Made by a program: the position numbers and the translations under genes. From contig NZ_CP021781.1 of assembly GCF_003290445.1 (NCBI RefSeq), forward strand, positions 558,001 to 622,000: DNA of 64,000 nucleotides, given 5' to 3'. Below, in pieces: positions 36,202 to 45,473 of the stretch (its first letter is position 1; every line of letters begins with the position of its first letter). The notes under the pieces were generated by a model, which was not told the DNA's origin, did no database searches, and was given only the letters and a program-made list of their open reading frames with translations. This DNA comes from Francisella adeliensis (GTDB taxonomy: Bacteria; Pseudomonadota; Gammaproteobacteria; Francisellales; Francisellaceae).

Positions 36202-36880
36202 TATAGTTCTAAGTTGTAAAAATGTCTCTAAAAAATATACCGAATTTAAAACAGATATTGAGATTCTAAAAGATATAAATATAGATATATTAAAAGGTGA
36301 AAAAGTTGCAATAATTGGTTTGTCAGGCTCAGGTAAAACTACGCTACTAAATGTACTTGGAGGGCTAGATAAATGTAGCTCAGGTGAGGTACATCTAGCT
36401 GGAGAGAGGTTTGATAATCAATCTGTAAATAAGCGTGCAAAAATGCGTAATAAGCACTTAGGGTTTATATATCAGTTACATCATTTATTACCTGAATTTA
36501 CTGCTATTGAAAATATAATGATACCACTTGCTATTACTAAAAAGTACTCTAAGAAAGACTCTATAGAAATGGCAATAAAAATACTTGAAAAAGTTGGGCT
36601 TGAGCATAGAGCTAACCATAAGCCAGCAGAGCTTTCTGGTGGAGAAAGACAGCGAGTTGCTATAGCTAGAGCATTAGTTACTAACCCTGGTTGTATACTT
36701 GCAGATGAGCCTACTGGGAATCTTGATAGCAAACGCTCAAATAGCATATTTGAATTAATGCAACATCTAAGTGAAGATTTTGGTACTAGCTTTGTAATCG
36801 TAACACATGATGAAAATCTTGCCGCGAGAATGAATAAAATCTACAGGCTTGTAGATGGTGAGCTAATTAGAGAGCAATAA
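36194..36880 (+). CDS. lolD: lipoprotein-releasing ABC ATPase
   Basis: LolD hydrolyses ATP to drive lipoprotein release by the Lol permease. The 228-residue ABC ATPase has Walker A GLSGSGKTT (about 43-51), the Q-loop FIYQLHHLLPEFTAIENIMIPL typical of LolD, signature LSGGERQRVAIARAL and Walker B CILADEPTGNLD. It starts inside the last codons of lolF, so the two are translationally coupled and probably form a dimeric LolDF complex. The MacB family is related but lacks this partner arrangement. Confidence 0.93.
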   Translation: MSNIVLSCKNVSKKYTEFKTDIEILKDINIDILKGEKVAIIGLSGSGKTTLLNVLGGLDKCSSGEVHLAGERFDNQSVNKRAKMRNKHLGFIYQLHHLLPEFTAIENIMIPLAITKKYSKKDSIEMAIKILEKVGLEHRANHKPAELSGGERQRVAIARALVTNPGCILADEPTGNLDSKRSNSIFELMQHLSEDFGTSFVIVTHDENLAARMNKIYRLVDGELIREQ

Positions 36881-37122
36881 ATCTTTAAGTTTAATTCTGA
36901 ATCAATATTTTCCATTTTCATATATTATATATTTTATCATTTTAAAAGTTTATCACTCTTCAGATATAGCCAGATTTCCATGAAATAAAAGGCTACTGAT
37001 TTAGTGGCAAAAGTTGGTTGAGCTTATTGAAATGTTTGTTACAAGCTCAAGAAAGCTGATGCTTCGATATGGGAAGTAAATTATATGTTTTCTTAGGAGG
37101 AGTATTTGTTTTATATGAATTA

Positions 37123-39102
37123 TTAGAAACTAACACCAAATTTAGAAGCAAGATCTTTTACATCTTTCGTATTCATCTCTTTAAGAGACTTACCGTTTAC
37201 TGTAGCGTTGTTAAGTAACTCTTTTGTGTGGTTATCTAAATTACTATTATCAACGAGTTGATTGACAGTATTTTTCACATCCTCAGAGTCTAATGATTTA
37301 CCTTGAGTAGCTTTATTGAGTGCTTCTTTAGCTTGGCTATTGAGCCCAGATTGGTTAATCAATTGACTAGCTGTATTTTTTATATTATCAGTACTAAACA
37401 GTTGAGTTACAGATGAAGCATCAATTGCAAAACCAACATTATTTAAATCACCTGATAGTATCGCTTTTAGTGAAAGGGTAGATAGTTTTTGCTTAACTTT
37501 GCCAAAACTTATAGCAACATTATTTAGATTTAAATTCAGTGGAATATTGAACCCAACGTTATTTACACCTGCAAAATGCCATTTACCATTACCTGAAACA
37601 TCTAAGCTATCAGCATTTATGCCAGCTCCTTTGACTGTAAGACCTTTAAGAGCATCACCTGCAAGATTTTTAAAATCAAACGATACTGTATTATCAACAT
37701 TGGGTTGATTAGATATTACAACTTTTACATCTAAATCATTATTACTTACAGATTTTACATCTATACTTGTGGGTTTTGCTAAAATTTCAGGAGCTGTAGA
37801 TAAGTTCATGACTTTAGCTTCATAAGTAACACCATCGTTCACGTAGTTTTTAATATCCATGTTATATATAGTGAATTCAGGGGCTTTATCACGTAAAGTA
37901 TCATTTTTAACATCAGCATAGCCATAAACTTCAGCTTCTTGCTTAACTACAGCCTTTTGTTTTTCATCAGATGTATCTTCACTAGAAGCAGGTCTAAACT
38001 TAGCTAATACCTCAACAGTTTGCTTAATACTCTTAGCGGTATCAGCCGTTTTTGTTGCTTCTTTATTGATGTCATTAATATTTACTTGCTGGAATTTGTC
38101 TCCAGCATATTTCATAAACTCATCAGCTGTTTGAGTATTATCTTTTGAATCAACAATATTTGCTTGTTCAGGGTTAGAGTATAGCTCTCCTTTTGATGCT
38201 CTTTGCTTATCTAGGCTGACTCCATCAACAACTACATCTTTTAGAGCTATTTGTTTAACTAGTAAGCCAGAAATATCTAAACTAGCACTTATATTTGAGG
38301 CGTAGAATCTATCTTTATCTAGATTTTTTGGATCAGCTGCACCAAGACCATTTATTTGTAGTTTAGCATCTCCTAAATCAAGCTTTAAAGAATCATAGTC
38401 TACAGTAGCACCGTTAGCTTTGGTTAGTTGTTGCTTTATTATATTAGAGATCATAGCAGTTTCTAGTATACTTGGAGCAAAAGCTAAACCAACAACAGCT
38501 AGAATGACTAGTGCAAGCCCCCATATTCTTATTGGCTGGCGAAACTTTCTTGATTGAATTTTTTGCCAGTCAACTTTTGAGATATTTTTCCCAAAGATTA
38601 TTTTAGATGCGATTTTAACACTAAGCTTGTTAGTCATTTTCTGATAAAGTTCACTACCTGCCTGTACATTAGCAAGTTTAGAAATAAACTTTTTATATAT
38701 TTTGGCTATTATAAATCCAAATATTAACCCTAGAACTATAGCAACAAAAAGAGCACCTGTAACTAGGTAGTACTCAAACCCAGCATATGCTAATACTGGT
38801 GTATTTACTGCGGCTTTAAAAATAGGTTGGGTAAAGCCATCTACTAAAAATCTACCAGCATTGAAACTAACAACTTCTAAAGGGTATGAAAATAGTTTGG
38901 CAATAAAAGCGAGTATTACAAATAACCCAATGTTTACTCTTAATAGAAGTACTAGAAGTATCACACCTACAAATAAAAAGGGTGAGTATCCGAAACCAGG
39001 GATAAATCCAAATATGAAGCCTAATAATGACACAAGTATCAGTTGAGCTGGTGTTGAAGGACTAAAAATAATCCTCATAAACATGTTATATATTTTTTTC
39101 AC
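37123..39102 (-). CDS. membrane-anchored AsmA-like protein (TIGR03546/TIGR03545 fusion)
   Basis: The 659-residue protein has two parts. Residues 1 to about 165 form a membrane domain of the TIGR03546 type (LLGFIFGFIPGFGYSPFLFVGVILLVLLL, NIGLFVILAFIAKLFSYPLE). Residues about 185-659 begin with one more membrane helix, then a long beta-rich periplasmic domain of the TIGR03545 type, related to AsmA-like proteins (ATVDYDSLKLDLGDAKLQINGLGAADP). These two families are often adjacent separate genes in other gammaproteobacteria, so here they appear fused. A GTG start at 39102 is supported by AGGAG seven bases upstream. A lipid or envelope transport role is possible by analogy to AsmA. The function is not established. 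Confidence 0.75.
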   Translation of the reverse strand: MKKIYNMFMRIIFSPSTPAQLILVSLLGFIFGFIPGFGYSPFLFVGVILLVLLLRVNIGLFVILAFIAKLFSYPLEVVSFNAGRFLVDGFTQPIFKAAVNTPVLAYAGFEYYLVTGALFVAIVLGLIFGFIIAKIYKKFISKLANVQAGSELYQKMTNKLSVKIASKIIFGKNISKVDWQKIQSRKFRQPIRIWGLALVILAVVGLAFAPSILETAMISNIIKQQLTKANGATVDYDSLKLDLGDAKLQINGLGAADPKNLDKDRFYASNISASLDISGLLVKQIALKDVVVDGVSLDKQRASKGELYSNPEQANIVDSKDNTQTADEFMKYAGDKFQQVNINDINKEATKTADTAKSIKQTVEVLAKFRPASSEDTSDEKQKAVVKQEAEVYGYADVKNDTLRDKAPEFTIYNMDIKNYVNDGVTYEAKVMNLSTAPEILAKPTSIDVKSVSNNDLDVKVVISNQPNVDNTVSFDFKNLAGDALKGLTVKGAGINADSLDVSGNGKWHFAGVNNVGFNIPLNLNLNNVAISFGKVKQKLSTLSLKAILSGDLNNVGFAIDASSVTQLFSTDNIKNTASQLINQSGLNSQAKEALNKATQGKSLDSEDVKNTVNQLVDNSNLDNHTKELLNNATVNGKSLKEMNTKDVKDLASKFGVSF

Positions 39103-39368
39103 GATAATCTCCTGCTAGTTAGTTCTACTAGTTATTTTATATTTATACTAATATCATTTTTGTATTGGGATTAGTATTACTTTTGTTATTATCAACAATA
39201 TACTTAAAATATAAGATAAATTCTAGCATTTTCATACTCAAACCAAGATTCTACATAATAAAAGTTAAGATGTAAGCTTTATGAGTATGTAAAGAAAAGC
39301 ATATAAAAATTAATATTTTAAAAATTATATGTTTTTAGATGGGTAATTTTTAGAAAAGGTAAGAGAAA

Positions 39369-40397
39369 TTAGTTTTTAGCATCTGCTGTTTTAGCTTTCA
39401 CTATAGCATCTTCGATAGTTTTATAGTCTGCGTATCCACCAATTACAGTAGTATTGCTAGCATTAGCATCTTTAGCAGGAGTTACTACCAAATAAGGAGT
39501 ACCTTGAATGCCAAGATCTTTAAAGCCCATAGTTAAAGTTTCTTTTAGGTGCTCTGGTATTTTGTTATCTTTTATAGCAGCTTTGATTTTATCTAGGCTA
39601 GCACCTTTTACTTTAGATATAGATTTTAAAGCTACCTTATCAATAGTTTCATTTTTAAGCTTACCTTCATCTTCACCTGTATCAAATATACCATCATGGT
39701 ACTGAATATAAGCATCTGAACCATAAAGCTTGTAAATAGCTGTACCAACTTCAGCAGCATATTCTGATGCAGGGGCTCTTTCACCAAATATTGGGAACTC
39801 TACAAATACAAACTGAGTTTTTAAGTGATCAGCCATAGCTTTATCAATTTCAGGAGCTACTTTTGAGCAATACATACACTGGTAATCAAAGAAGCCATAG
39901 ACTATTACTTCAGGGTTTTTAGCTTCTGATTTAGGAGTTAAATCAGAGTTGTAAATTTTATCTTTTACCTTTAGGAAGCTAGATACTTTTTCTTCGTTCA
40001 TTTTAGTAGTCATCTTTTCACGAAGTTGATCCATGTTTTTATCTATGTCTGCTTGGTCTATAGCAGGATCTTTAGAATTAATAGCATTTTCAAAACCAGT
40101 TACTATTTTATCGCTATTTAAACCAAATTCTTTTAGGTTGGGGTCTTGGGAGATACCTTTGCCCATACCGTAGCCGATAGTGTAGCTAGCATTAGCTTTT
40201 ACATTTGAAGTGTCAGCAGAGTCGGCTGTTGTTGCATCAGCAACTTTAGCTGCAGCAGTGTCTACAACTGAAGAGCTAGGTGTTGCATTTGCAGTATCTG
40301 TAGTATCTTTAGAGTCAGAGCTGTTACCAGAACAAGCTACTAGAGTAGTAGCAACCCCAGCTATTGTTAGAGCTTTAAGTAATTTTTTCTTAGTCAT
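39369..40397 (-). CDS. fipB: FKBP_N-DsbA lipoprotein (FipB-type oxidoreductase)
   Basis: The 342-residue protein is an envelope thiol oxidoreductase/isomerase. A lipoprotein signal ends at TTLVAC with Cys22 as lipid site, and a Ser/Thr/Ala-rich linker follows. Residues about 68-145 form an FKBP_N dimerisation domain (ASYTIGYGMGKGI). The DsbA fold follows with active site CMYC at 174-177 (FFDYQCMYCSKV) and the cis-proline loop GTPYLVV. In F. tularensis the homologue FipB helps fold disulfide-containing virulence proteins. fipA lies 13 bases upstream, so the two are cotranscribed. The multidomain layout is unlike ordinary DsbA. Confidence 0.93.
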   Translation of the reverse strand: MTKKKLLKALTIAGVATTLVACSGNSSDSKDTTDTANATPSSSVVDTAAAKVADATTADSADTSNVKANASYTIGYGMGKGISQDPNLKEFGLNSDKIVTGFENAINSKDPAIDQADIDKNMDQLREKMTTKMNEEKVSSFLKVKDKIYNSDLTPKSEAKNPEVIVYGFFDYQCMYCSKVAPEIDKAMADHLKTQFVFVEFPIFGERAPASEYAAEVGTAIYKLYGSDAYIQYHDGIFDTGEDEGKLKNETIDKVALKSISKVKGASLDKIKAAIKDNKIPEHLKETLTMGFKDLGIQGTPYLVVTPAKDANASNTTVIGGYADYKTIEDAIVKAKTADAKN

Positions 40398-40410
40398 TGT
40401 TACTCCTTAA

Positions 40411-40710
40411 TTATGCTTGAGCTTTTTGTTGAGCAGCCATTGCTTGTTTTTGGAAATCCATCATAGCTGTTTGCATCTGTTTTTCATTAAGTTTAGCTTT
40501 CTTATCAGCTATACCATCTTTAAGGCCTGAAATTAATTCAGCATTATCAGTTTCAACATTACCTTGTGCCAATTGAGCTTTTAGATTACTACCCATTTCA
40601 TAACCAACAGAGTAGCTAACATCATCATTGCTGTCTGCTGCTGCAAAAGAACTAGTAATTAAAGCGCCAGCTATTAATGGAGCTACAAGTAGAGTTTTAG
40701 TGAATTTCAT
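40411..40710 (-). CDS. fipA: FipA-like periplasmic FKBP_N protein
   Basis: The 99-residue protein has a cleavable signal peptide (MKFTKTLLVAPLIAGALITSSFAA) and a single Mip-like FKBP_N domain (VSYSVGYEMGSNLKAQLAQG, then a long helix NEKQMQTAMMDFQKQAMAAQQKAQA). It has no peptidyl-prolyl isomerase domain. It matches FipA, reported to interact with FipB in F. tularensis through the FKBP_N domains. AAGGAG stands just before its ATG. It is the first gene of the pair and is preceded by queG on the same strand after about 70 bases. Confidence 0.92.
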   Translation of the reverse strand: MKFTKTLLVAPLIAGALITSSFAAADSNDDVSYSVGYEMGSNLKAQLAQGNVETDNAELISGLKDGIADKKAKLNEKQMQTAMMDFQKQAMAAQQKAQA

Positions 40711-40780
40711 TTTATTCTCCTTTTGATTTGAAAGTATTATCCTTTGTCATTCTACAAACTATATAGGTAAAGCACAATGT

Positions 40781-41869
40781 TTATTGGCTATTTTTTTGTT
40801 TGTTAACTGCCCAGTCGATGTGTTCTAATATGAGGTCGTTATCTTTAAATTCAAGTTTTTTGTTTTCTAGGGCTAAAATATTGTTTAGCGAATAGGATGA
40901 ATTTCCTATGGCAATACTAATATTTCTAACCCAGGCATTATAGCCTATTCTTCTGATAGCCGAACCTTGGGTGTTTTTATCAAAATCATTAGAGTCCCAA
41001 CTGTAAAGCTCTAGTAATGGTCGATTTACTAGAAATTCGCGGAGTTGGAAATCTTTTTCTTTCGTTTGAGGTGCAGAGTTATTGAATGGACAAACAAGCT
41101 GACAATCATCACAGCCATAAATTCTAGTGCCGATAGCATCTCTAAATTCTTGGGCTATAGCGCCTTTATTTTCTATAGTGAGATAAGAAATACATCTACG
41201 AGAATCTATCATTTTGCCAGGCGTTATTGCATTAGTTGGACATAGTTTAATGCAGGCTTGGCATTTCCCACAAGCATCAAGATGTTTGGGATTATTCGGT
41301 AAATGAGATAAGTCTAAGTTACTATATATGACGCCTATGAAGAAAAATGAGCCTTGAGATTTATTCATTAGCATTGAATTTTTACCCATCCAACCAAGCC
41401 CTGCTTTTTCAGCTAATGGTTTTTCTAAAACTGGGGCACTATCTGTAAATACTCTAAATTCATGAGTATCTATAATGTCGTTGATATATTCACCAAGCTT
41501 TTGAAGTTTTTTCTTCATGACTTTGTGGTAATCACGACCATGAGCATAAATTGAAATATCAGCAATATTTGACTCTGAGCGAAGTCTTTTAACTTCATTT
41601 TTTGTTGAGATAGGACGATTTGAATAGTTAAGTGTAGTTACAATAACGCTGTTTGTGCCTGGTACAAGCTTATCTGGTACAAACCTTTTGCTACCATGCT
41701 TTGTCATATAGCCTAGGTCGGCATGATAGTTGTTTTCTATCCATTTATCATAGTAAGGGATGTATTCGGAAAGGTCGCAATCAGCTTTAGATATTGATGA
41801 TATACCTAGTTCATTAGTTGCGTAATCTTGGATTTTCTGCCATTGCTCTAATGAAAGCTTTATTTGCAT
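40781..41869 (-). CDS. queG: epoxyqueuosine reductase
   Basis: QueG reduces epoxyqueuosine to queuosine in tRNA, using cobalamin and two 4Fe-4S clusters. The 362-residue protein has the cluster motifs CGKCQACIKLCPTNAI (about 200-215) and CDDCQLVCPFN (about 253-263), a cobalamin-domain stretch ARDYHKVMKKKL, and FTDSAPVLEKPLAEKAGLGWMGKNSML, all usual for QueG. The catalytic Asp is expected in the TDSAP loop. It ends 70 bases before fipA and starts just after rsfS, so rsfS-queG are likely one transcript. Confidence 0.94.
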   Translation of the reverse strand: MQIKLSLEQWQKIQDYATNELGISSISKADCDLSEYIPYYDKWIENNYHADLGYMTKHGSKRFVPDKLVPGTNSVIVTTLNYSNRPISTKNEVKRLRSESNIADISIYAHGRDYHKVMKKKLQKLGEYINDIIDTHEFRVFTDSAPVLEKPLAEKAGLGWMGKNSMLMNKSQGSFFFIGVIYSNLDLSHLPNNPKHLDACGKCQACIKLCPTNAITPGKMIDSRRCISYLTIENKGAIAQEFRDAIGTRIYGCDDCQLVCPFNNSAPQTKEKDFQLREFLVNRPLLELYSWDSNDFDKNTQGSAIRRIGYNAWVRNISIAIGNSSYSLNNILALENKKLEFKDNDLILEHIDWAVNKQKNSQ

Positions 41870-41883
41870 AAAAGATTTGGGAG

Positions 41884-42225
41884 TTAGTTATTAGAGTCTT
41901 CACGTTTAATGTCCCAAAGCTTTTCAAGTGCATAAAGCTCTCTTGTTTCTTCAAGCATAATATGAGCTACAACATCGCCAATATCTACCAAAACCCAATC
42001 AGCTTTATTACCACCCTCGATACCTAAAATAGATATTTTATTTGCTTTAAGTTCCAGTTCAAGGTTTTTAGCTATAGCTTTTGCGTGAGTAGAAGATGAA
42101 GCTGTACATATTACAATTTTATCCATCATATTTGTCAGATGTTCAACATCTATTGTTTGTATGTCAATTGCTTTTAAGTCGTCTATTTTGTCAACAATAA
42201 ACTCTAATCTTTGATCTGTAGTCAT
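41884..42225 (-). CDS. rsfS: ribosomal silencing factor RsfS
   Basis: RsfS (YbeB, Iojap family) binds ribosomal protein uL14 and stops the subunits joining when nutrients are low. The 113-residue protein has IDVEHLTNMMDKIVICTASSSTHAKAIAKNL (about 22-52), the conserved strand-helix unit, then GIEGGNKADWVLVDIGDVVAHIM with the WxLxD segment and LEKLWDI at the C-terminus. It is transcribed away from the 124-residue membrane protein gene; the shared upstream region holds a 10-bp inverted repeat. The usual partner gene nadD is not present here. Confidence 0.93.
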   Translation of the reverse strand: MTTDQRLEFIVDKIDDLKAIDIQTIDVEHLTNMMDKIVICTASSSTHAKAIAKNLELELKANKISILGIEGGNKADWVLVDIGDVVAHIMLEETRELYALEKLWDIKREDSNN

Positions 42226-42354
42226 AACTTTTCTAACTTGTATTTTTTTAATAATAGTTTTGAATCTAAGATTATAGCATAACTTGTTATCAAATTATTT
42301 GGAAATACAGATTATATGGTTCTAGTGGCTTTATGAAAGATAAATATTTTACGG

Positions 42355-42386
42355 TATACCCATAACTTTCAGGTGGTATGGGTATA
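42355..42386. promoter_or_regulatory. 10-bp inverted repeat between divergent genes
   Basis: TATACCCATA at 42355-42364 and its exact reverse complement TATGGGTATA at 42377-42386 flank a 12-base spacer. They lie in the divergent region between rsfS and the small membrane protein gene, 24-48 bases before the latter. It could be an operator, or an RNA hairpin in the leader of the rightward transcript. A few A residues follow the right arm. Confidence 0.45.
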
Positions 42387-42433
42387 AAATAATGATATTA
42401 TTATAGTTAGTGGTTTTTATATGGAAAGCAGTT

Positions 42434-42784
42434 ATGAAAAAAAAGAATTTATTTTTATTTTTAGTGATTTTAATTGTTGGTATTTTGGGAGCATATTGGT
42501 TCTATAAGTTTGCATCATGGTATGAGCAAACGCTAGGAGCATTGTTTGCATATATAGTTATAATAAGTTTCTTAATGCTGATATTTGCGCCATTTAAGTT
42601 GATTAAGGATAAAAAAGGAACTATTAGTGTATTAGCTTATTTTAAGTTTATGGGACTTACTTTATTAAACATCGCTAACGTTATATACCTTATTGCTAAA
42701 GAATCAGTTTTGACTTTAGTGTTTATATTCTCGAGATTCTTTTCAAAAAAGACTAAAGATGTGATTAAAGAAACTATAGAGTGA
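42434..42784 (+). CDS. small inner-membrane protein of unknown function
   Basis: This protein of about 116 residues has two or three membrane segments: FLFLVILIVGILGAYWFYKF near the start, then TLGALFAYIVIISFLMLIFAPF, then a third hydrophobic region LTLLNIANVIYLI. It ends with a basic tail (SRFFSKKTKDVIKETIE). The frame is open back to a GTG at 42410, but the ATG at 42434 has GGAAAG eight bases before it and starts the MKKKN signal-like sequence, so it is preferred. It is followed after 18 bases by a UvrD-like helicase gene, probably by chance of layout. I know no family for it. Confidence 0.65.
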   Translation: MKKKNLFLFLVILIVGILGAYWFYKFASWYEQTLGALFAYIVIISFLMLIFAPFKLIKDKKGTISVLAYFKFMGLTLLNIANVIYLIAKESVLTLVFIFSRFFSKKTKDVIKETIE

Positions 42785-42802
42785 TATAAGTTTTAATTTC
42801 TA

Positions 42803-44860
42803 ATGAAATATACCGCTGAGCAGAAAAAAATAATTGAGCATGACATTAAAGCTCATGCAATAGTGTCAGCTGTGGCTGGAAGTGGTAAAACACAAACTCT
42901 AATCGCTCGAATTGAGTATTTATTAAGTCAAAATATCTCGCCACATAAAATTTTAGTACTTATGTACAATAAATCTGCTCAGGTTGATTTTGCAGAAAGG
43001 CTTGCTAAAGTTATTTCACCTTTAAAAGCTAAAGCTATAAATGTCCGTACAATGCATTCTTTAGGTAATAGTTTTTTACAAGCATTTGCAAAAGCGGGCT
43101 TTGTTAAGTTTGATAAGATTCTGCGTGAATATGAGGTTGAAGCTATCGTTCAAAGGCTGCTTAAAAGCTATCAAAAAGAGCTGAAGATAATCAAAGATAT
43201 TGATACTGAAAGAGTTGAAACTTTTAAAGAATATATCTCTCTTTTAAAATCTGACCTAAGCCTTTCAAATAAAAAAATTCTTGCTATAAATAGTAAAGAT
43301 AAAAAATTACTGGATAAGGTTTTCGAAGCTTTTAATAAAGAGTGTGAGAATCAAAAGGCAATAACTTATGATGATATGATTTATCTTCCAGCTAAGTTTT
43401 TTGATAGAGATAGCTCTACAGTTGCTAAGGCTAATAATATTTACTCGCATATTATAGTTGATGAATACCAAGATATTAACCAGGTTCAGCAACATTTTTT
43501 GCGTTGTTTAGTTGGTGAAAATACTTATGCGATGGTTGTTGGAGATGTCGATCAAACTATATACCAGTGGCGTGGTTCAACTCCATACTATATGTTGGAA
43601 GGTTTTAAGAAGGATTTTAAAAATACAAAACAGTATCAGTTATCGTACACATTTCGTTATGGTGATTTAATCTCATTAATGGCAAATAACATTATTACAA
43701 ACAATAAGAATCGTTACGATAATCTTTGTGTGACATACCCTAAAATCAAAAGAGCAACAGATGTAAGTATCTTAGATAGTACAAATAATGCTGTATTAAA
43801 GCTAAAAGCCCTTATTGATTCTGGAGTAAAAGCAAAAGATATAGTTATATTAGTTAGGAAATATAATTCAACAACAGTTTTCGAGCTTAGCTGTTTATAC
43901 AATGATTTATCATATAGTGTGGTTGCTGATAAAAATATCTTTAGTGAAGGACTTTTTAAAGCGGTATATGGGTATTTAATGCTCATTAATAAGGGCTATG
44001 GCTTTACAAAACATTCCTTTGAGCAAAAAGTTGAGTTTATAAAGTCGATGTTGGATTACCCGTCTCTTTACCTTAAAAAAGATGTTAAACAAAAAGTTGC
44101 TACAGATATTGCTAATGATGTTTCTAATGCATATCAGATTTTAGCAGATTTGGCTGCCAAAGCAGATAAGCCTTTTAAAGAGAAAAATATTTTAGCTATT
44201 GCCCATCATTGGAGAGTTATTTTTAACAATACAAGGCTTAAAAAAGCGGATAAAGCTATAGAGCATATTATAGATATAGCAGGATTAGAAAAAGCAGTCG
44301 CGAAGTCTTCTGGTGATACATATTCAAGCAAATCTAAGTTGCAAATTATTGAAGGTATAAAAAGTTTTGCAAAAAGCAGAAAATCAAGTATCAATGAATT
44401 CATTGATCTGCTTTATGATTTGTATAGTAAGTCGTTAAAAGATTCTTATATAGATGAAGGTCAAATTCAGATAATGTCAATGCATAGAGCAAAAGGCCTT
44501 GAGTGGGATTATGTAGTTGTACATGATGCTACAGAGGGCGGTTTTTTTGGCGAAAAAAACACAAAAGTAGATGAAGAAACTATTGAAGAAGAAAGAAGAC
44601 TTTTTTATGTGGCAATTACGCGAGTTAAAAAACATTTATTTATAGTCTCAGCTGATGATATAAGTAGAGTATCATCATGGTATAAGGTTAAGACAAATAC
44701 TTACCCAAAAGATTTGAAATGTAAAAATAGTTTGAGGTTTTTATATGAGGGTAATCTAGTTGAATGTGAAGGTTATATCTCAAATATAAAGACATTGAAA
44801 TTTTCAGATATAGAAAATAAAATGTTTAAAAATTATCACAGTAAGCTTGAAGTGAAATAG
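42803..44860 (+). CDS. UvrD/Rep-family DNA helicase
   Basis: This 685-residue superfamily I helicase has Walker A VAGSGKTQTLIARIEYLL (about 25-42), motif II IIVDEYQDINQVQQ, motif III VGDVDQTIYQWRGS, motif IV QLSYTFRYG and motif V/VI MHRAKGLEWDYVVV and ERRLFYVAITRVKK. All helicase motifs are present. It has no nuclease domain and differs from the second Rep-like helicase at 53374. The C-terminus ends in a short, poorly conserved segment. It may act in repair or in restart of stalled forks. The specific role is not set by context. Confidence 0.87.
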   Translation: MKYTAEQKKIIEHDIKAHAIVSAVAGSGKTQTLIARIEYLLSQNISPHKILVLMYNKSAQVDFAERLAKVISPLKAKAINVRTMHSLGNSFLQAFAKAGFVKFDKILREYEVEAIVQRLLKSYQKELKIIKDIDTERVETFKEYISLLKSDLSLSNKKILAINSKDKKLLDKVFEAFNKECENQKAITYDDMIYLPAKFFDRDSSTVAKANNIYSHIIVDEYQDINQVQQHFLRCLVGENTYAMVVGDVDQTIYQWRGSTPYYMLEGFKKDFKNTKQYQLSYTFRYGDLISLMANNIITNNKNRYDNLCVTYPKIKRATDVSILDSTNNAVLKLKALIDSGVKAKDIVILVRKYNSTTVFELSCLYNDLSYSVVADKNIFSEGLFKAVYGYLMLINKGYGFTKHSFEQKVEFIKSMLDYPSLYLKKDVKQKVATDIANDVSNAYQILADLAAKADKPFKEKNILAIAHHWRVIFNNTRLKKADKAIEHIIDIAGLEKAVAKSSGDTYSSKSKLQIIEGIKSFAKSRKSSINEFIDLLYDLYSKSLKDSYIDEGQIQIMSMHRAKGLEWDYVVVHDATEGGFFGEKNTKVDEETIEEERRLFYVAITRVKKHLFIVSADDISRVSSWYKVKTNTYPKDLKCKNSLRFLYEGNLVECEGYISNIKTLKFSDIENKMFKNYHSKLEVK

Positions 44861-44871
44861 TGCTGTAGAAG

Positions 44872-45315
44872 CTATTTAGTCGTTGTTGGTTTGTCTGTAT
44901 CTTTGGTGTTTTTAGGTTTCTTTTCTTTAGAGATTTGCTCAAAAGGCTTATCTGAAAATTTCATGGCTGGGTTTGCGAGGATTTTGTTTTTTATGTTTTT
45001 ACTTTCCCATTTGCCATCTTTAGTAGCTTGAGTTGGAAAGTTTTTTAATTTGTTTATATACCGTTTCCAACATTCAGCCTTGCTTAAAGGTTTTATTCCT
45101 TTATTTAAAATCGCTTTGTGCCAGCTTTTACCATTATCAGTAGAAACTTGGTATGTTATATAGCAATAGTTGTTAGGCTCATTTATTTTTACTTTTTCAA
45201 CTGGTTTTTTTTCAGTCTTAACTTCATTTTTACTTTTTGAAACCTGGTAATATGCAAATATAGTAAGAAAGATTATTGCAAAAATTACAATAAGAATCGT
45301 GATTTTTTTCTTCAT
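44872..45315 (-). CDS. membrane-anchored hypothetical protein
   Basis: The 147-residue protein has one N-terminal membrane helix (ITILIVIFAIIFLTIFAYYQV) after a basic start, so the rest probably faces the periplasm. The outer part has a small folded-looking core: YCYITYQVSTDNGKSWHKAILNKGIKPLSKAECWKRYINKL, with two cysteines. A Lys/Thr-rich tail (KEKKPKNTKDTDKPTTTK) follows. No family is recognised. It is convergent with the helicase gene, ending 12 bases from it, and divergent from alaS. Confidence 0.6.
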   Translation of the reverse strand: MKKKITILIVIFAIIFLTIFAYYQVSKSKNEVKTEKKPVEKVKINEPNNYCYITYQVSTDNGKSWHKAILNKGIKPLSKAECWKRYINKLKNFPTQATKDGKWESKNIKNKILANPAMKFSDKPFEQISKEKKPKNTKDTDKPTTTK

Positions 45316-45473
45316 AAACTAATGTGACTATATAATGATTGCCTCAATTATATACTAAATGAACTCAAATATAATTAGTAGGTTTATTTTATTTGTTAAA
45401 ATGGTTTATAATAGAATGTTTTTTATTTGATGTTAATTTCATTAAACTTGATTTTTTATATTTAAGGTAAGTC

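Noticed and set aside
37018-37050. TTGAGCTT/AAGCTCAA inverted repeat between convergent lolD and the AsmA-like gene
   Set aside because: The stem is short with a 17-base loop and lacks a T-run on either strand, so it was not called a terminator.
37069-37180. ATG frame downstream of lolD running into the antisense of the next gene
   Set aside because: It continues only as a shadow of the minus-strand gene and has no homology.
45407-45412. TATAAT upstream of alaS as a promoter
   Set aside because: No matching -35 or extended motif; in such AT-rich DNA TATAAT alone is expected by chance.
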